Shown: positions 17,361-25,605 of the stretch, piece after piece
Numbering within the stretch: position 1 is the first letter of the stretch
Layout of the letters: each line of letters opens with the position of its first letter
Origin: Deltaproteobacteria bacterium
GTDB lineage: Bacteria > Desulfobacterota > Syntrophia > Syntrophales > Smithellaceae
Assembly (NCBI GenBank): GCA_009668925.1
Contig: SBEK01000003.1
Location: forward strand, 1 to 58,284
DNA: 58,284 nt
Direction of reading: 5' to 3'
Notes under the pieces: model-generated
Told to the model about the DNA's origin: nothing
Seen by the model: the letters and a program-made list of their open reading frames with translations, nothing else
Database searches by the model: none
Position numbers and translations under genes: made by a program

Positions 17361-18686
17361 TTATGAATTCAGACTCTTTTTTATTTGAACGGCGAGTTCT
17401 CGAACTTCGTTCATGACTTCGGATTCATTGATGGTTAAAAGACGACGGTCCTCCATGACCACTTTGCCGTTGATAACGACCGTATCGACATCGGCGCCGC
17501 AGGCGGCATAAACCAGATGAGAATAGGCATCGTAAATCGGTGTTAGATGCGGCTTATCGAGGCCGATCACGATGATGTCCGCCTTTTTCCCGACGGCGAG
17601 CGATCCTGTAAGGTGCTCCATGCCGAGCGCCCGGGCGCCATTTTGCGTCGCCATGCGGACGACGGTTTTAGCGTCCATTACCGTGGGATCAAGGCTCGCG
17701 ACTTTGTGAAGTTTGGCGGCAGTCGACATTTCCCTGATCATATCGAGAGTATTGTTGCTGGCGCAGCCGTCCGTGCCGAGACCGACGGTAATGCCCGCTT
17801 CGATCATCTCCGGAACCGGCGGAATCCCGTTGGCGAGCTTCATATTGCTTGCCGGATTGTGAGACACTTTGCAGTGTTTTTCACCGAGGCGCTTGATTTC
17901 ATCGGGTGACAAACAAACACAGTGAAAGGCCAGCAGCCTTTCGTTGAGATAACCGATGTCATCAAGAAAGGAGATGGCGCTTTTTCCGAACTTTTGCCGA
18001 AGCTGATCGAGTTCCGCCTGGTTCTCCAGAAGGTGAGTGCCGATCATCAGGTTGTAGTCATCGGCGATTATTTTCGCTTTCCTGAGCAGGTCCGACGAAC
18101 AGGTATAAAGGCTGTGCGGTTCGGCGATAATATTGACCAGCGGATCGTCCCGCCATTTTTCGGCGAGCCGCCGTGTGTAGGCCAGACCTTCCTCCGGCGT
18201 CTTGCAGTTAGGCGACGGGAAATCAAACAGGACCTCGCCGATGAGGCAGCGCACGCCGGCCTCTTTTGCCGCCCGGGCCGTTTCCTCTTCAAAGATATAC
18301 ATGTCGCAGAAGGTTGTTGTTCCGGATTTGATCATTTCGGCGCAGGCCAGGAGCGATCCCCAATAGGCGAGACGGGGGGTGACATTTTTCGCTTCGGCGG
18401 GGAAAATATAGTTGTTGAGCCAGTCCATGAGTTCGAGATCGTCGGCGATCCCGCGAAAGCAGGTCATGGCCGCATGGCTATGGGTATTGACGAAACCGGG
18501 CATGACCAGAGAGCGGTCGGCGTTGATTATTTTCCTGGCCGAGTATTTCCGGAGAATGTCATCTTTGAGGCCGATGTCAATGATGGAAGAGGCGTTGACG
18601 GCGATGCCGGCATTTTCCAGACAGGTATTATTGTTATCTACGAGCAGGGCGGTCCCGCCGGAGATGACCAGATCGATGTTTTGCAT
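17361..18686 (-). CDS. 5'-methylthioadenosine / S-adenosylhomocysteine deaminase-type amidohydrolase
   Basis: A 441-residue metal-dependent amidohydrolase of the MTA/SAH deaminase (ATZ/TRZ) group. Metal and catalytic motifs are PGFVNTHSHAAMTCFRG, a His in AEPHSLYTCS, GTHLLEN with Glu, HCVCLS and GTDGCASNN. The family deaminates SAH or MTA to the inosyl forms, recycling products of SAM use. The ATG at 18686 is taken because AAGGA lies 7-9 bases ahead; the open frame runs a further 41 codons upstream without a plausible start. It is first of a two-gene unit with the MuiA-family gene. Other amidohydrolase substrates (guanine, cytosine) are possible. Confidence 0.85.
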   Translation of the reverse strand: MQNIDLVISGGTALLVDNNNTCLENAGIAVNASSIIDIGLKDDILRKYSARKIINADRSLVMPGFVNTHSHAAMTCFRGIADDLELMDWLNNYIFPAEAKNVTPRLAYWGSLLACAEMIKSGTTTFCDMYIFEEETARAAKEAGVRCLIGEVLFDFPSPNCKTPEEGLAYTRRLAEKWRDDPLVNIIAEPHSLYTCSSDLLRKAKIIADDYNLMIGTHLLENQAELDQLRQKFGKSAISFLDDIGYLNERLLAFHCVCLSPDEIKRLGEKHCKVSHNPASNMKLANGIPPVPEMIEAGITVGLGTDGCASNNTLDMIREMSTAAKLHKVASLDPTVMDAKTVVRMATQNGARALGMEHLTGSLAVGKKADIIVIGLDKPHLTPIYDAYSHLVYAACGADVDTVVINGKVVMEDRRLLTINESEVMNEVRELAVQIKKSLNS

Positions 18687-18792
18687 GAGGTTGTCCTTTT
18701 TCAGAAAGTGTCTGATGCTTACCATAAAACCCGGAGGTGCTTCAAGGCACAAAAAGAGCTCGTCTGGGGTTTGAAAAGCCGCCAGCAAATCC

Positions 18793-18821
18793 TTGACAGG
18801 CTGGATCAAAAATAATATAAG
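18793..18821 (+). promoter_or_regulatory. strong sigma-70 promoter for tRNA-Leu
   Basis: TTGACA (18793-18798), 17 bases, TATAAG (18816-18821). The -10 is followed by a GC-rich GCCGCGC discriminator, typical of stable-RNA promoters. It ends 33 bases before the tRNA. Confidence 0.75.
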
Positions 18822-18854
18822 CCGCGCAGTTTCTTTCGTGATTTAAGACTGTTG

Positions 18855-18942
18855 GCCTGGGTGGCGGAACTGGTAGACGCAAGGGACTTAAAATCCCTCG
18901 GAGCTTGCCTCTGTGTGGGTTCAATTCCCACCCCAGGTACCA
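18855..18942 (+). tRNA. tRNA-Leu, anticodon UAA
   Basis: An 88-base class II tRNA with encoded CCA. The acceptor stem is GCCTGGG with CCCAGGT (one G-U pair at 1-72), then A and CCA. The D-loop holds AACTGGTAGACGC, the anticodon stem is AGGGA/TCCCT around CTTAAAA (anticodon TAA), a long variable arm follows (CGGAGCTTGCCTCTGTG), and the T-loop is GGTTCAATTCC. It reads UUA and UUG codons. It has its own promoter and terminator. No integrase or duplicated 3' end was seen next to it. Confidence 0.97.
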
Positions 18943-18950
18943 ATAAATAT

Positions 18951-18990
18951 AAGGGTTTGCGGGCTATGGTACTGCAAGCCCTTTATTTTG
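18951..18990 (+). terminator. rho-independent terminator after tRNA-Leu
   Basis: AAGGGTTTGC (18951-18960) pairs with GCAAGCCCTT (18974-18983) with one G-U pair and a 13-base loop, then TATTTT. It lies nine bases past the CCA end. Confidence 0.75.
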
Positions 18991-19121
18991 GCTTTTTCCC
19001 AGCTCTCCGAATAATACATCAGGATGAAAAATGCCTGAAAGAAGAAGGTTGGAAACACGGAGGAAGTTGAATTCGGGAATCGATTCGACGGCGAAGAGGC
19101 ATTGCGGATTGCGTGCGATTA

Positions 19122-19151
19122 TTGACATTCATCTGCGCCGCATGATATTCT
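19122..19151 (+). promoter_or_regulatory. sigma-70-type promoter for the PAS-LuxR regulator
   Basis: TTGACA (19122-19127), 18 bases, TATTCT (19146-19151), placed 36 bases ahead of the chosen ATG. Confidence 0.5.
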
Positions 19152-19187
19152 TTAACCCGTCTGATGAATGAAACAAGGTTATGCATC

Positions 19188-20777
19188 ATGAAGACTGATA
19201 CCCGTAAAATTGATTCTACCTTTATCGCTCTGGCGGAGAAATCCATCGCCGGTATTTACCTCGTCCACAAAGGAAGATTCTTTTTTGTCAACGAAAACGT
19301 TTCCAGGTACACCCAATACCCGGCAGCCGATATGATCGGGATCAAGGCCGACAGCCTGATTCATCCCGATGACAGGAAGTGGGTAAAGAAGGAGGCGCGC
19401 AGAATGCTTCGCGGGGAGAACAGCGTTCCCTATATCTTCCGGATCATCGCCAAGGACGGTCAAATACGATGGGTCATGGAGAGGGTATGGCCTTATTCCG
19501 TAGGCCCGGAGCAGATGATTCTGGGCAATACCATGAATGTGACGGATCGCAGACAGGCGCAGGAACAGCTGCGCGCATCCGAGGATCTTTACAGAACGAT
19601 TTTTGAAACGACCGGCACGGCCATGTTGATTTCAGAAGACGATACGACGGTATCGGTCGTCAATACGGAATTTGAAAAGCTCTCCGGAGCCGGTAAAGAC
19701 TTCTGGGAAGGAAAACGAAGCTGGCGCGAGTTCGTTGATAAGAAGGATCTGAAAAGAATGCTTCGTTATCACCGCGACCGGCGCAACAATCCGGATTCGG
19801 CTCCCCAGAAATATGAATTCCAGTTCCTGGACCAGAAAGGAAATACACGACAGGTCATCATGCTCGTGTCGATGATCCCCGGGACCAAACGCAGTGTCGC
19901 GGCGCTGGTGGACATCACGGAACGCATGCTGGCTGAACAGAAGCTGCAGGCATCGGATGTCCTGTATCGCACCATATTTGAAACAACGGGAACAGCCATG
20001 TCGATCTCCGAGGAAGACACGATGATATCGCTGGTCAACTCGGAATTCGAAAAGCTCTCCGGTGCCGGCAAAGACTACTGGCAGGGAAAGCACAGTTGGA
20101 AAGAATATATGCATCCCGAGGATGTCGGCAGGAGCCTCCGGTATCACCGCGACCGTCGTATCGATCCGGACCTGGCGCCCAGAGTCTATGAGTTCCGCTT
20201 CTTGGACCGACACGGGAAGATTCATGATGTTTTGAATACGATCGCGGTGATCCCGGAAACCAAACAAAGTGTGTCCTCCTATATCGATATCACGGACAGA
20301 AAGAAATATGAGCAGGCCCTGATCCGAAGAGAGGCCGAGCTTCAGGAAAAGAGCAGCAATCTGGAAGAGCTTAATGCGGCGCTCAGGGTGCTTCTCAAGC
20401 AAAGGGATGAAGACAAGACCGAACTCGAGGATAATGTGTTTTCGGTTCTGAATCAGCTGGTGATGCCCTATATCGAGAAGCTCAAGAAAAGCCCGTTAAA
20501 AGAAAATGAAATGAACTGCATTCGGGCCGTCGAGGCCCATCTGAAAGAAGTCACATCCTCTTTTGTCCGCAAACTGTCCGCGGAGCATCTGAAATTGTCA
20601 CCCCGGGAATTGCAGATGGCCGGAATGATCAAGGAGGGCAGAATGACGAAAGAAATCGCCGATCTCATGAACATTTCCAAAGCCACGGTTGAAATCCACA
20701 GGCACCACATTCGCAAAAAACTCGGCCTCAAGGGGAAAAAGACCAACCTGACAACGTATCTCTCTTCCCTTACCTGA
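19188..20777 (+). CDS. PAS-domain sensor with LuxR-type DNA-binding domain
   Basis: A 529-residue one-component regulator without membrane segments. Three PAS domains lie at about 8-120, 130-250 and 255-370, followed by a short coiled coil (375-410) and a C-terminal LuxR/FixJ helix-turn-helix (470-529, LSPRELQMAGMIKEG ... TVEIHRHHIRKKLGL). There is no receiver or kinase domain. PAS 2 and PAS 3 are near copies of each other (both begin LYRTIFETTGTAM). AAGG lies nine bases ahead of the ATG; an in-frame ATG at 19164 is the alternative. It is the first gene of the catabolic block and its most likely regulator; ligand unknown. Confidence 0.88.
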   Translation: MKTDTRKIDSTFIALAEKSIAGIYLVHKGRFFFVNENVSRYTQYPAADMIGIKADSLIHPDDRKWVKKEARRMLRGENSVPYIFRIIAKDGQIRWVMERVWPYSVGPEQMILGNTMNVTDRRQAQEQLRASEDLYRTIFETTGTAMLISEDDTTVSVVNTEFEKLSGAGKDFWEGKRSWREFVDKKDLKRMLRYHRDRRNNPDSAPQKYEFQFLDQKGNTRQVIMLVSMIPGTKRSVAALVDITERMLAEQKLQASDVLYRTIFETTGTAMSISEEDTMISLVNSEFEKLSGAGKDYWQGKHSWKEYMHPEDVGRSLRYHRDRRIDPDLAPRVYEFRFLDRHGKIHDVLNTIAVIPETKQSVSSYIDITDRKKYEQALIRREAELQEKSSNLEELNAALRVLLKQRDEDKTELEDNVFSVLNQLVMPYIEKLKKSPLKENEMNCIRAVEAHLKEVTSSFVRKLSAEHLKLSPRELQMAGMIKEGRMTKEIADLMNISKATVEIHRHHIRKKLGLKGKKTNLTTYLSSLT

Positions 20778-20859
20778 ACCATTTATAAAAAATAAATAGT
20801 CCATACATAATAATACAAGGTTGTTTTTTCTGACCACCTTCCCTAAAATCCATCTCCGC

Positions 20860-20938
20860 CGGGAGGTTTCATGGATTCGGCGTCCTCCCGTGATGCAGGG
20901 CAGCTGTTAGGGTGAAGGCGGCACCTGGTAAGAAGGTG
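20860..20938 (+). promoter_or_regulatory. possible structured leader ahead of the Liv-type operon
   Basis: In the 223-base spacer before the first binding-protein gene, CGGGAGG (20860-20866) pairs with CCTCCCG (20884-20890), and CACCT (20922-20926) pairs with AGGTG (20934-20938). The upstream 20780-20820 stretch is AT-rich. I could not match it to a known riboswitch class. Confidence 0.3.
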
Positions 20939-21000
20939 ACGGCTTGCTGAATCCGGACCAAGAAAATATCCGCTCCAAAGGCGGTTTTTAGGAGGGCAGT

Positions 21001-22194
21001 ATGAAAAAGCATCTTTCAATTTTGGTTTTTCTTTACGTGTTCGCAGGGTTGTTTATGGTTAATGCAGCAGTTGCGGCGGCAGCCGAGCCGATCAAAGTCG
21101 GCCGGATCGATTCGTTTACCGGGTTTCTCGAGTATTTTGCCAAAGAATGCCAGAGAGGGTTTGAACTGGGAATCAAGTATGCCACGCAGGGAACAAACAA
21201 AATCAACGGCCGGCCCATCGTCATCATCAAAGAAGACACGCAGCTGAATCCTCAGATCGCCAGACAAAAAGCATTGAAACTCATTGATCAGGATAAAGTT
21301 CATTTCCTGGTTGGGGCAACAGGCTCTGCCGATTCACTGGCTATTCAGCCTATTGCAGCCAAAGACAAAGTACCCCACATTGTCGCAGGATCGACCGCAT
21401 CCAGCATTACCGGATCGAATTGGAATAAATACACCTTCCGGGTCAACCGCAATAATTTGCAGGATGCAATTGCCTGGGGACATGCCCTGGGCGATCGTGG
21501 ATTGAAAGTTGCCATCTTGGCTGAAGATACAGCAGGCGGCCGTGAAGGAATGGCAGCATTGAAAAAAGTATTAGCCGAAAAGGGCGCTGACCTGGTTTAT
21601 GAAGTTTATGTGCCCTTGAATACAACAGACTTTACACCCTTTCTCCAGAAAATCGTTGCGGCAAAACCTGCTTTTTGCGCACTTTGGTGGGCAGGCGCTA
21701 ACTCTCCCTGGAATCAGATGATGGAAGCCTTCAAGCCGACAGGAATAAAAATCAGCTCGTCGACCGTCGACATTATGCAGTTGCGTATGTATAAGGATGT
21801 CACCGATCAACTGGGTCGTCTGTTCAGTTTCTATTATTATACCTTCCACAAAAATCCGGTTAATGATTGGCTGGTTAAGAATTACCAGGCAGAATACGGC
21901 ATGCCGCCGACTTACTCGACGGAAGTTGGTATGGCCGCTGCCATTTTAATGTGTGAAGCCCTGAAGAAGACCAATGGCAATACGGATCCCGATGCGCTCG
22001 TGAAAGCTATGGAAGGCATGACCATCAATACCGCGAAGGGTATCAGAATTATGCGGGCTGAGGACCATACCGCCCTGCAGGAAATGTATATCGTCCACTT
22101 GGTGAAGAAAGCCGGCGTCGATTGGGCTGTTCCGGTTTTGGAAAGAACATTGAAGCCTGAAGAAACGGCTCCACCCGTTCTGAACAAGAGATAA
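21001..22194 (+). CDS. Liv-type ABC transporter substrate-binding protein (first)
   Basis: A 397-residue periplasmic type-I binding protein of the LivJ/LivK superfamily. It has a signal peptide (residues 1-28, ending AVAAAAEP). The mature part begins IKVGRIDSFTGFLEYFAKECQRGFELG, with NGRPIVIIKEDTQLNPQIARQKALKLI and VGATGSADSLAIQPIAA as usual core motifs. Members bind branched-chain amino acids, amides, or aromatic and other carboxylic acids; the ligand cannot be told. TAGGAGG precedes the ATG. It starts a five-gene transporter operon with both ATPases and both permeases. Confidence 0.93.
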   Translation: MKKHLSILVFLYVFAGLFMVNAAVAAAAEPIKVGRIDSFTGFLEYFAKECQRGFELGIKYATQGTNKINGRPIVIIKEDTQLNPQIARQKALKLIDQDKVHFLVGATGSADSLAIQPIAAKDKVPHIVAGSTASSITGSNWNKYTFRVNRNNLQDAIAWGHALGDRGLKVAILAEDTAGGREGMAALKKVLAEKGADLVYEVYVPLNTTDFTPFLQKIVAAKPAFCALWWAGANSPWNQMMEAFKPTGIKISSSTVDIMQLRMYKDVTDQLGRLFSFYYYTFHKNPVNDWLVKNYQAEYGMPPTYSTEVGMAAAILMCEALKKTNGNTDPDALVKAMEGMTINTAKGIRIMRAEDHTALQEMYIVHLVKKAGVDWAVPVLERTLKPEETAPPVLNKR

Positions 22195-22246
22195 AATTTG
22201 GATATGTGAACACCGCGCACAAAACGGAGAGGCAGGCTAGGCGAAC

Positions 22247-22990
22247 ATGAATATTATCAGTACCACATTGCTGACAAAATCATTTGGTGGCAATACAGCT
22301 GTAAACCAGGTTTCCATTGACATCAAAGAGAAGCAGTGCACAGGCATTATTGGTACGAACGGGTCAGGCAAGACGACACTTCTGAACCTGATCAGCGGGA
22401 TGCTGAAAGCAGATTCGGGCGATGTGGTGTATGCCGGCCGGACGATTACGAACATGCCTTCCCACGATCGGGCAATGCTGGGCATTGCCCGATCGTTTCA
22501 ACACATCAATTTGTTTCCCAACCTGACCTCCCTCGAAAACGTGCGCCTGGCCGTTCAAGCAAAAAGGCAAAAGGGATTTCAAATCTTCTCCAGTCATTTG
22601 AAAGATAAGGTTTGCATGGAGCGGGCGATGTTGCACCTGGAAAAAGTCGGCCTGGCAGGCAAGGCGGCGCTCTCTTCTGCGGTTCTGACGCACGGAGATA
22701 AGAGGAAACTGGAATTGGCCATGATTCTGTCCCAGGATCCGAACGTGCTTCTTCTGGATGAACCCACCGCCGGGATGTCGGTTGAGGAAGTCCCGTCCAT
22801 CCTCGAAATTTTGATGGGAATAAAAAAAGAGGGGGACAAGACGATCGTTCTTGTGGAACACAAAATGGATTTTCTCCTCACGATTGTGGATGAAGTTGCC
22901 GTTCTGCTGAACGGGAATATGGTCGCAATGGATAAACCCAATGTCATCATGGCCGATGAAAAAGTCCGAACCGCTTATCTGGGTGAATGA
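22247..22990 (+). CDS. Liv-type ABC transporter ATP-binding protein LivG-like
   Basis: A 247-residue ABC ATPase. Walker A is GTNGSGKTT, the Q-loop segment is ARSFQHINLFPNLT, the signature is LTHGDKRKLELA (the LivG form, not LSGGQ), Walker B is VLLLDEPTAG and the switch His is in VLVEHKMDF. It pairs with the LivF-like protein encoded next and powers import through the LivHM-like permeases. It follows the binding-protein gene by 52 bases. Confidence 0.93.
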   Translation: MNIISTTLLTKSFGGNTAVNQVSIDIKEKQCTGIIGTNGSGKTTLLNLISGMLKADSGDVVYAGRTITNMPSHDRAMLGIARSFQHINLFPNLTSLENVRLAVQAKRQKGFQIFSSHLKDKVCMERAMLHLEKVGLAGKAALSSAVLTHGDKRKLELAMILSQDPNVLLLDEPTAGMSVEEVPSILEILMGIKKEGDKTIVLVEHKMDFLLTIVDEVAVLLNGNMVAMDKPNVIMADEKVRTAYLGE

Positions 22991-23013
22991 AGGAAGAGGA
23001 GAAATGTAGACTG

Positions 23014-23715
23014 ATGTTACTCAGGATAAAAGGATTACAAGCTTTCATAGGGGAGTTTCATATACTGCAGGGCGTCGACCTGGACGTGAATGAGGGTGAG
23101 ATCGTCGTCCTCCTGGGGCGCAATGGATCCGGGAAAACGACAACGCTCCGCTGTATTATGGGATTGGTTCCGTCCACGGCAATTGAGTACGAAGGAAACA
23201 ACATTGCGGGGTTGCCCCCTTACACAATCGCTTCCCGGGGGATTTCGCTGGTTCCGGAAGACCAGGGAATATTTTCCACTTTGACGGTTGCCGAAAACAT
23301 GCGTGTCGCCATGCAGGGCTCTTTAAAAGAGTGCCAGAAAAGTCTCGACTTTATTCTATCCATCTTTCCCGATCTGCAACTCGCCTGGAACCGCAAGGCG
23401 GGAGGTTTAAGCGGCGGCCAGAAGCAAATGCTGGCGGTTGCGCGGGGCATGATCAACAAAAACAAACTGCTGATGCTGGATGAACCCAGCAAGGGACTGG
23501 CGCCTGTTGTCGTCAACGAACTGGGAAAAGTGCTTCAGGAATTAAAGAAGCACACCTCCATACTGCTTGTGGAGCAAAATGTTACTTTCTCCAAGAAAAT
23601 CGGCGACCGGTTCTCCATTCTGAGTGACGGCAAAACCGTAGCCTCGGGCCCGATGGCCGAGTTGGAAAAAAATATGGATCTTCAGCATAAGTATCTTGGA
23701 GTCAGCACAACTTAA
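23014..23715 (+). CDS. Liv-type ABC transporter ATP-binding protein LivF-like
   Basis: A 233-residue ABC ATPase. Walker A is GRNGSGKTT, the signature is LSGGQKQMLAVARGM, Walker B is LLMLDEPSKG and the switch His position is replaced by Gln (VEQNV), as is normal in LivF. The ATG at 23014 is chosen since LLRIKGLQAF matches the family N-terminus; GAGGAG lies 12 bases ahead, rather far. An in-frame ATG at 22987 overlaps the livG-like stop by ATGA and would add nine residues, so coupling from there is possible. Confidence 0.92.
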   Translation: MLLRIKGLQAFIGEFHILQGVDLDVNEGEIVVLLGRNGSGKTTTLRCIMGLVPSTAIEYEGNNIAGLPPYTIASRGISLVPEDQGIFSTLTVAENMRVAMQGSLKECQKSLDFILSIFPDLQLAWNRKAGGLSGGQKQMLAVARGMINKNKLLMLDEPSKGLAPVVVNELGKVLQELKKHTSILLVEQNVTFSKKIGDRFSILSDGKTVASGPMAELEKNMDLQHKYLGVSTT

Positions 23716-23731
23716 GAAAACAGGAGCGGGA

Positions 23732-24598
23732 ATGGACATCTTTATCACCTTGACAATGAACGGACTGGCCACGGGAATGCTTTTATTTATGATGGCCTGC
23801 GGTCTGTCCATTATCTTCGGATTAATGGGGATCATGAATTTTGCTCATGGCAGCTTCTTCGTGATTGGAGCCTATACCAGCACCTATACCTACGCCTCCA
23901 CCGGCAGCGTTGCTCTGGCGATGATTGCCGGTCTGGTCGCCGGAGTGGCCGTCGGGCTCGTGATGGAACTGACGATCATCCGGCGGGTCTATGGCAACCA
24001 TGTAGGGCAAATCCTGATTACGTTAGGCGCCTTTATCGTGCTCAATGAAATTGTCCTGATCATCTGGGGCCCCAACGTGATCCCCAGCCCGACGCCCGCG
24101 CTCCTGGATGGTACGGTGAATATCCTGGGAGCTACGATCAGTATCTACCGTCTTTTTATCATTGGCTTTTCCTTACTCGTTGCTGTGGTTGTTCATTTTT
24201 CCCTGACCAGGACCCGGCTGGGAACAGTCGTTCGCGCCGGTGTGGAAAATGCGGAAATGGTCAATATTCTCGGCGTGAATATCAAGCGGGTGTTTGCCTT
24301 CGTCTTTATCCTCGGCACGGGTTTGTCCGCTCTGGGCGGAACCATGATTGGTCCTACGCTGGGACAGATCGGCCCGTTTCTTTCCACGCAATACCTGCTC
24401 TTGAGTTTCATCGTGGTGGTCATCGGGGGAATGGGCAGTTTCATCGGTTCCATGGTCGCCGGCATCATTGTCGGTCTGGCCAATAACTATATCATCTGGG
24501 TTTATCCGCCGGCCGCGCTTCCCTTAAATATCATTTTAATGGCCGTTATCCTGATTATCAAACCCACCGGATTGCTCGGTATGAAGGAGGCAGCATAA
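23732..24598 (+). CDS. Liv-type ABC transporter permease LivH-like
   Basis: A 288-residue inner-membrane permease with about eight helices. The N-terminal GLATGMLLFMMACGLSIIFGLMGIMNFAHGSFF is characteristic of LivH. The cytoplasmic EAA-like loop that contacts the ATPases is the region around TVVRAGVENAEMVNILGVNI. The start at 23732 has AGGAG five bases ahead. Its stop codon overlaps the start of the next gene (TAATG). Confidence 0.93.
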   Translation: MDIFITLTMNGLATGMLLFMMACGLSIIFGLMGIMNFAHGSFFVIGAYTSTYTYASTGSVALAMIAGLVAGVAVGLVMELTIIRRVYGNHVGQILITLGAFIVLNEIVLIIWGPNVIPSPTPALLDGTVNILGATISIYRLFIIGFSLLVAVVVHFSLTRTRLGTVVRAGVENAEMVNILGVNIKRVFAFVFILGTGLSALGGTMIGPTLGQIGPFLSTQYLLLSFIVVVIGGMGSFIGSMVAGIIVGLANNYIIWVYPPAALPLNIILMAVILIIKPTGLLGMKEAA

Positions 24599-25575
24599 TG
24601 TCAAACAACAAGAATTGGCTGAAATTGCCCTCCTTCTGGCTCCTTCTGGCGTCGATGATCGTGCTGATGATTCTGCCGACATTCACAAGCTCCCGTTTCG
24701 TTCTGAACATGGTAGCGACGATCACGATCGCCGCTTCTTTTACAGTAAGCTACAATCTGCTGGCCGGATTCACGGGGGTGTTTTCGTTGGGGCATGCCGT
24801 CTTTTTCGGAAGCGGCGCTTACGCCGTCGGAATTATTTTATCCAAGTTCGGCTCTACACCTTTATTCTTCCTGGTCGCCGTGGTCGTGGCTATCATTCTG
24901 GCTGTGATTCTGGGCCTTTGCGTCGGCTATCTGGCTTTGCGATTAAAAGCCGTTTACTATGCGATGATTACCTTTGCCGTTGCCGAATTGTTCGTGATCA
25001 CCGCCGAAAAATCGCGCGATCTGACGGGGGGCTTGGACGGACTCGGCTTTCAGCTCCCGGAAATTCTGTCGGGCAGATATACGGGCTATTACATCGCCAT
25101 CGTCCTCTTCTTTCTGACCGTTTTTTTCATGTACCGTCTGCTGAATTCCCCGACGGGAAAAATCCTCGTAGCCATACGCGAAAACGAAGTACGCGTTTCC
25201 GCATTGGGCTTTGACGTGTTCCGGTACAAGCTGCTCTCCAATGTCATCGCCGGTTTGCTTGCCGCCTCAGCCGGTATTGCCTATGCGATACTGAACCAAT
25301 TCGTCGTGCCTTCCATTCTCGGCATCGGGCAAACCGTCAACGCCCTGTTGATGACCATTGTCGGTGGAATGGGAACGCTGGCCGGGCCGATCATCGGAGC
25401 GGCCGTCGTCACCCTTTTTGGAGACTGGCTCGCGAGCCTGGCCAAAATACACCCGCTCTTCGAACGCTGGCCGATTATCTTCGGTCTGCTTTATATCCTC
25501 ATCATTTTGACTATGCCGGGCGGAATCATGAGCGGATACTACAGGATCAAATCCAAATTCTTCAGATCGAATTAA
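24598..25575 (+). CDS. Liv-type ABC transporter permease LivM-like
   Basis: A 325-residue permease, partner of the LivH-like protein, with eight to ten membrane helices. LivM features are YNLLAGFTGVFSLGHAVFFGSGAY and the loop IRENEVRVSALGFDVFRYKL. AAGGAGG lies eight bases ahead of the ATG, which overlaps the livH-like stop codon by one base. It completes the transporter; the next gene, a hydrolase, starts 30 bases on. Confidence 0.93.
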   Translation: MSNNKNWLKLPSFWLLLASMIVLMILPTFTSSRFVLNMVATITIAASFTVSYNLLAGFTGVFSLGHAVFFGSGAYAVGIILSKFGSTPLFFLVAVVVAIILAVILGLCVGYLALRLKAVYYAMITFAVAELFVITAEKSRDLTGGLDGLGFQLPEILSGRYTGYYIAIVLFFLTVFFMYRLLNSPTGKILVAIRENEVRVSALGFDVFRYKLLSNVIAGLLAASAGIAYAILNQFVVPSILGIGQTVNALLMTIVGGMGTLAGPIIGAAVVTLFGDWLASLAKIHPLFERWPIIFGLLYILIILTMPGGIMSGYYRIKSKFFRSN

Positions 25576-25605
25576 GAACCGGACAACAGCGAAAGGGGAA
25601 TCGCC

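Noticed and set aside
18855..18942. tRNA-Leu as an integration site for an island
   Set aside because: No integrase next to it, no repeated tRNA 3' end in the window, and no composition change at this point.
20860..20938. Cobalamin or TPP riboswitch ahead of the transporter operon
   Set aside because: Conserved core boxes of these classes could not be found; kept only as an unclassified structured leader.
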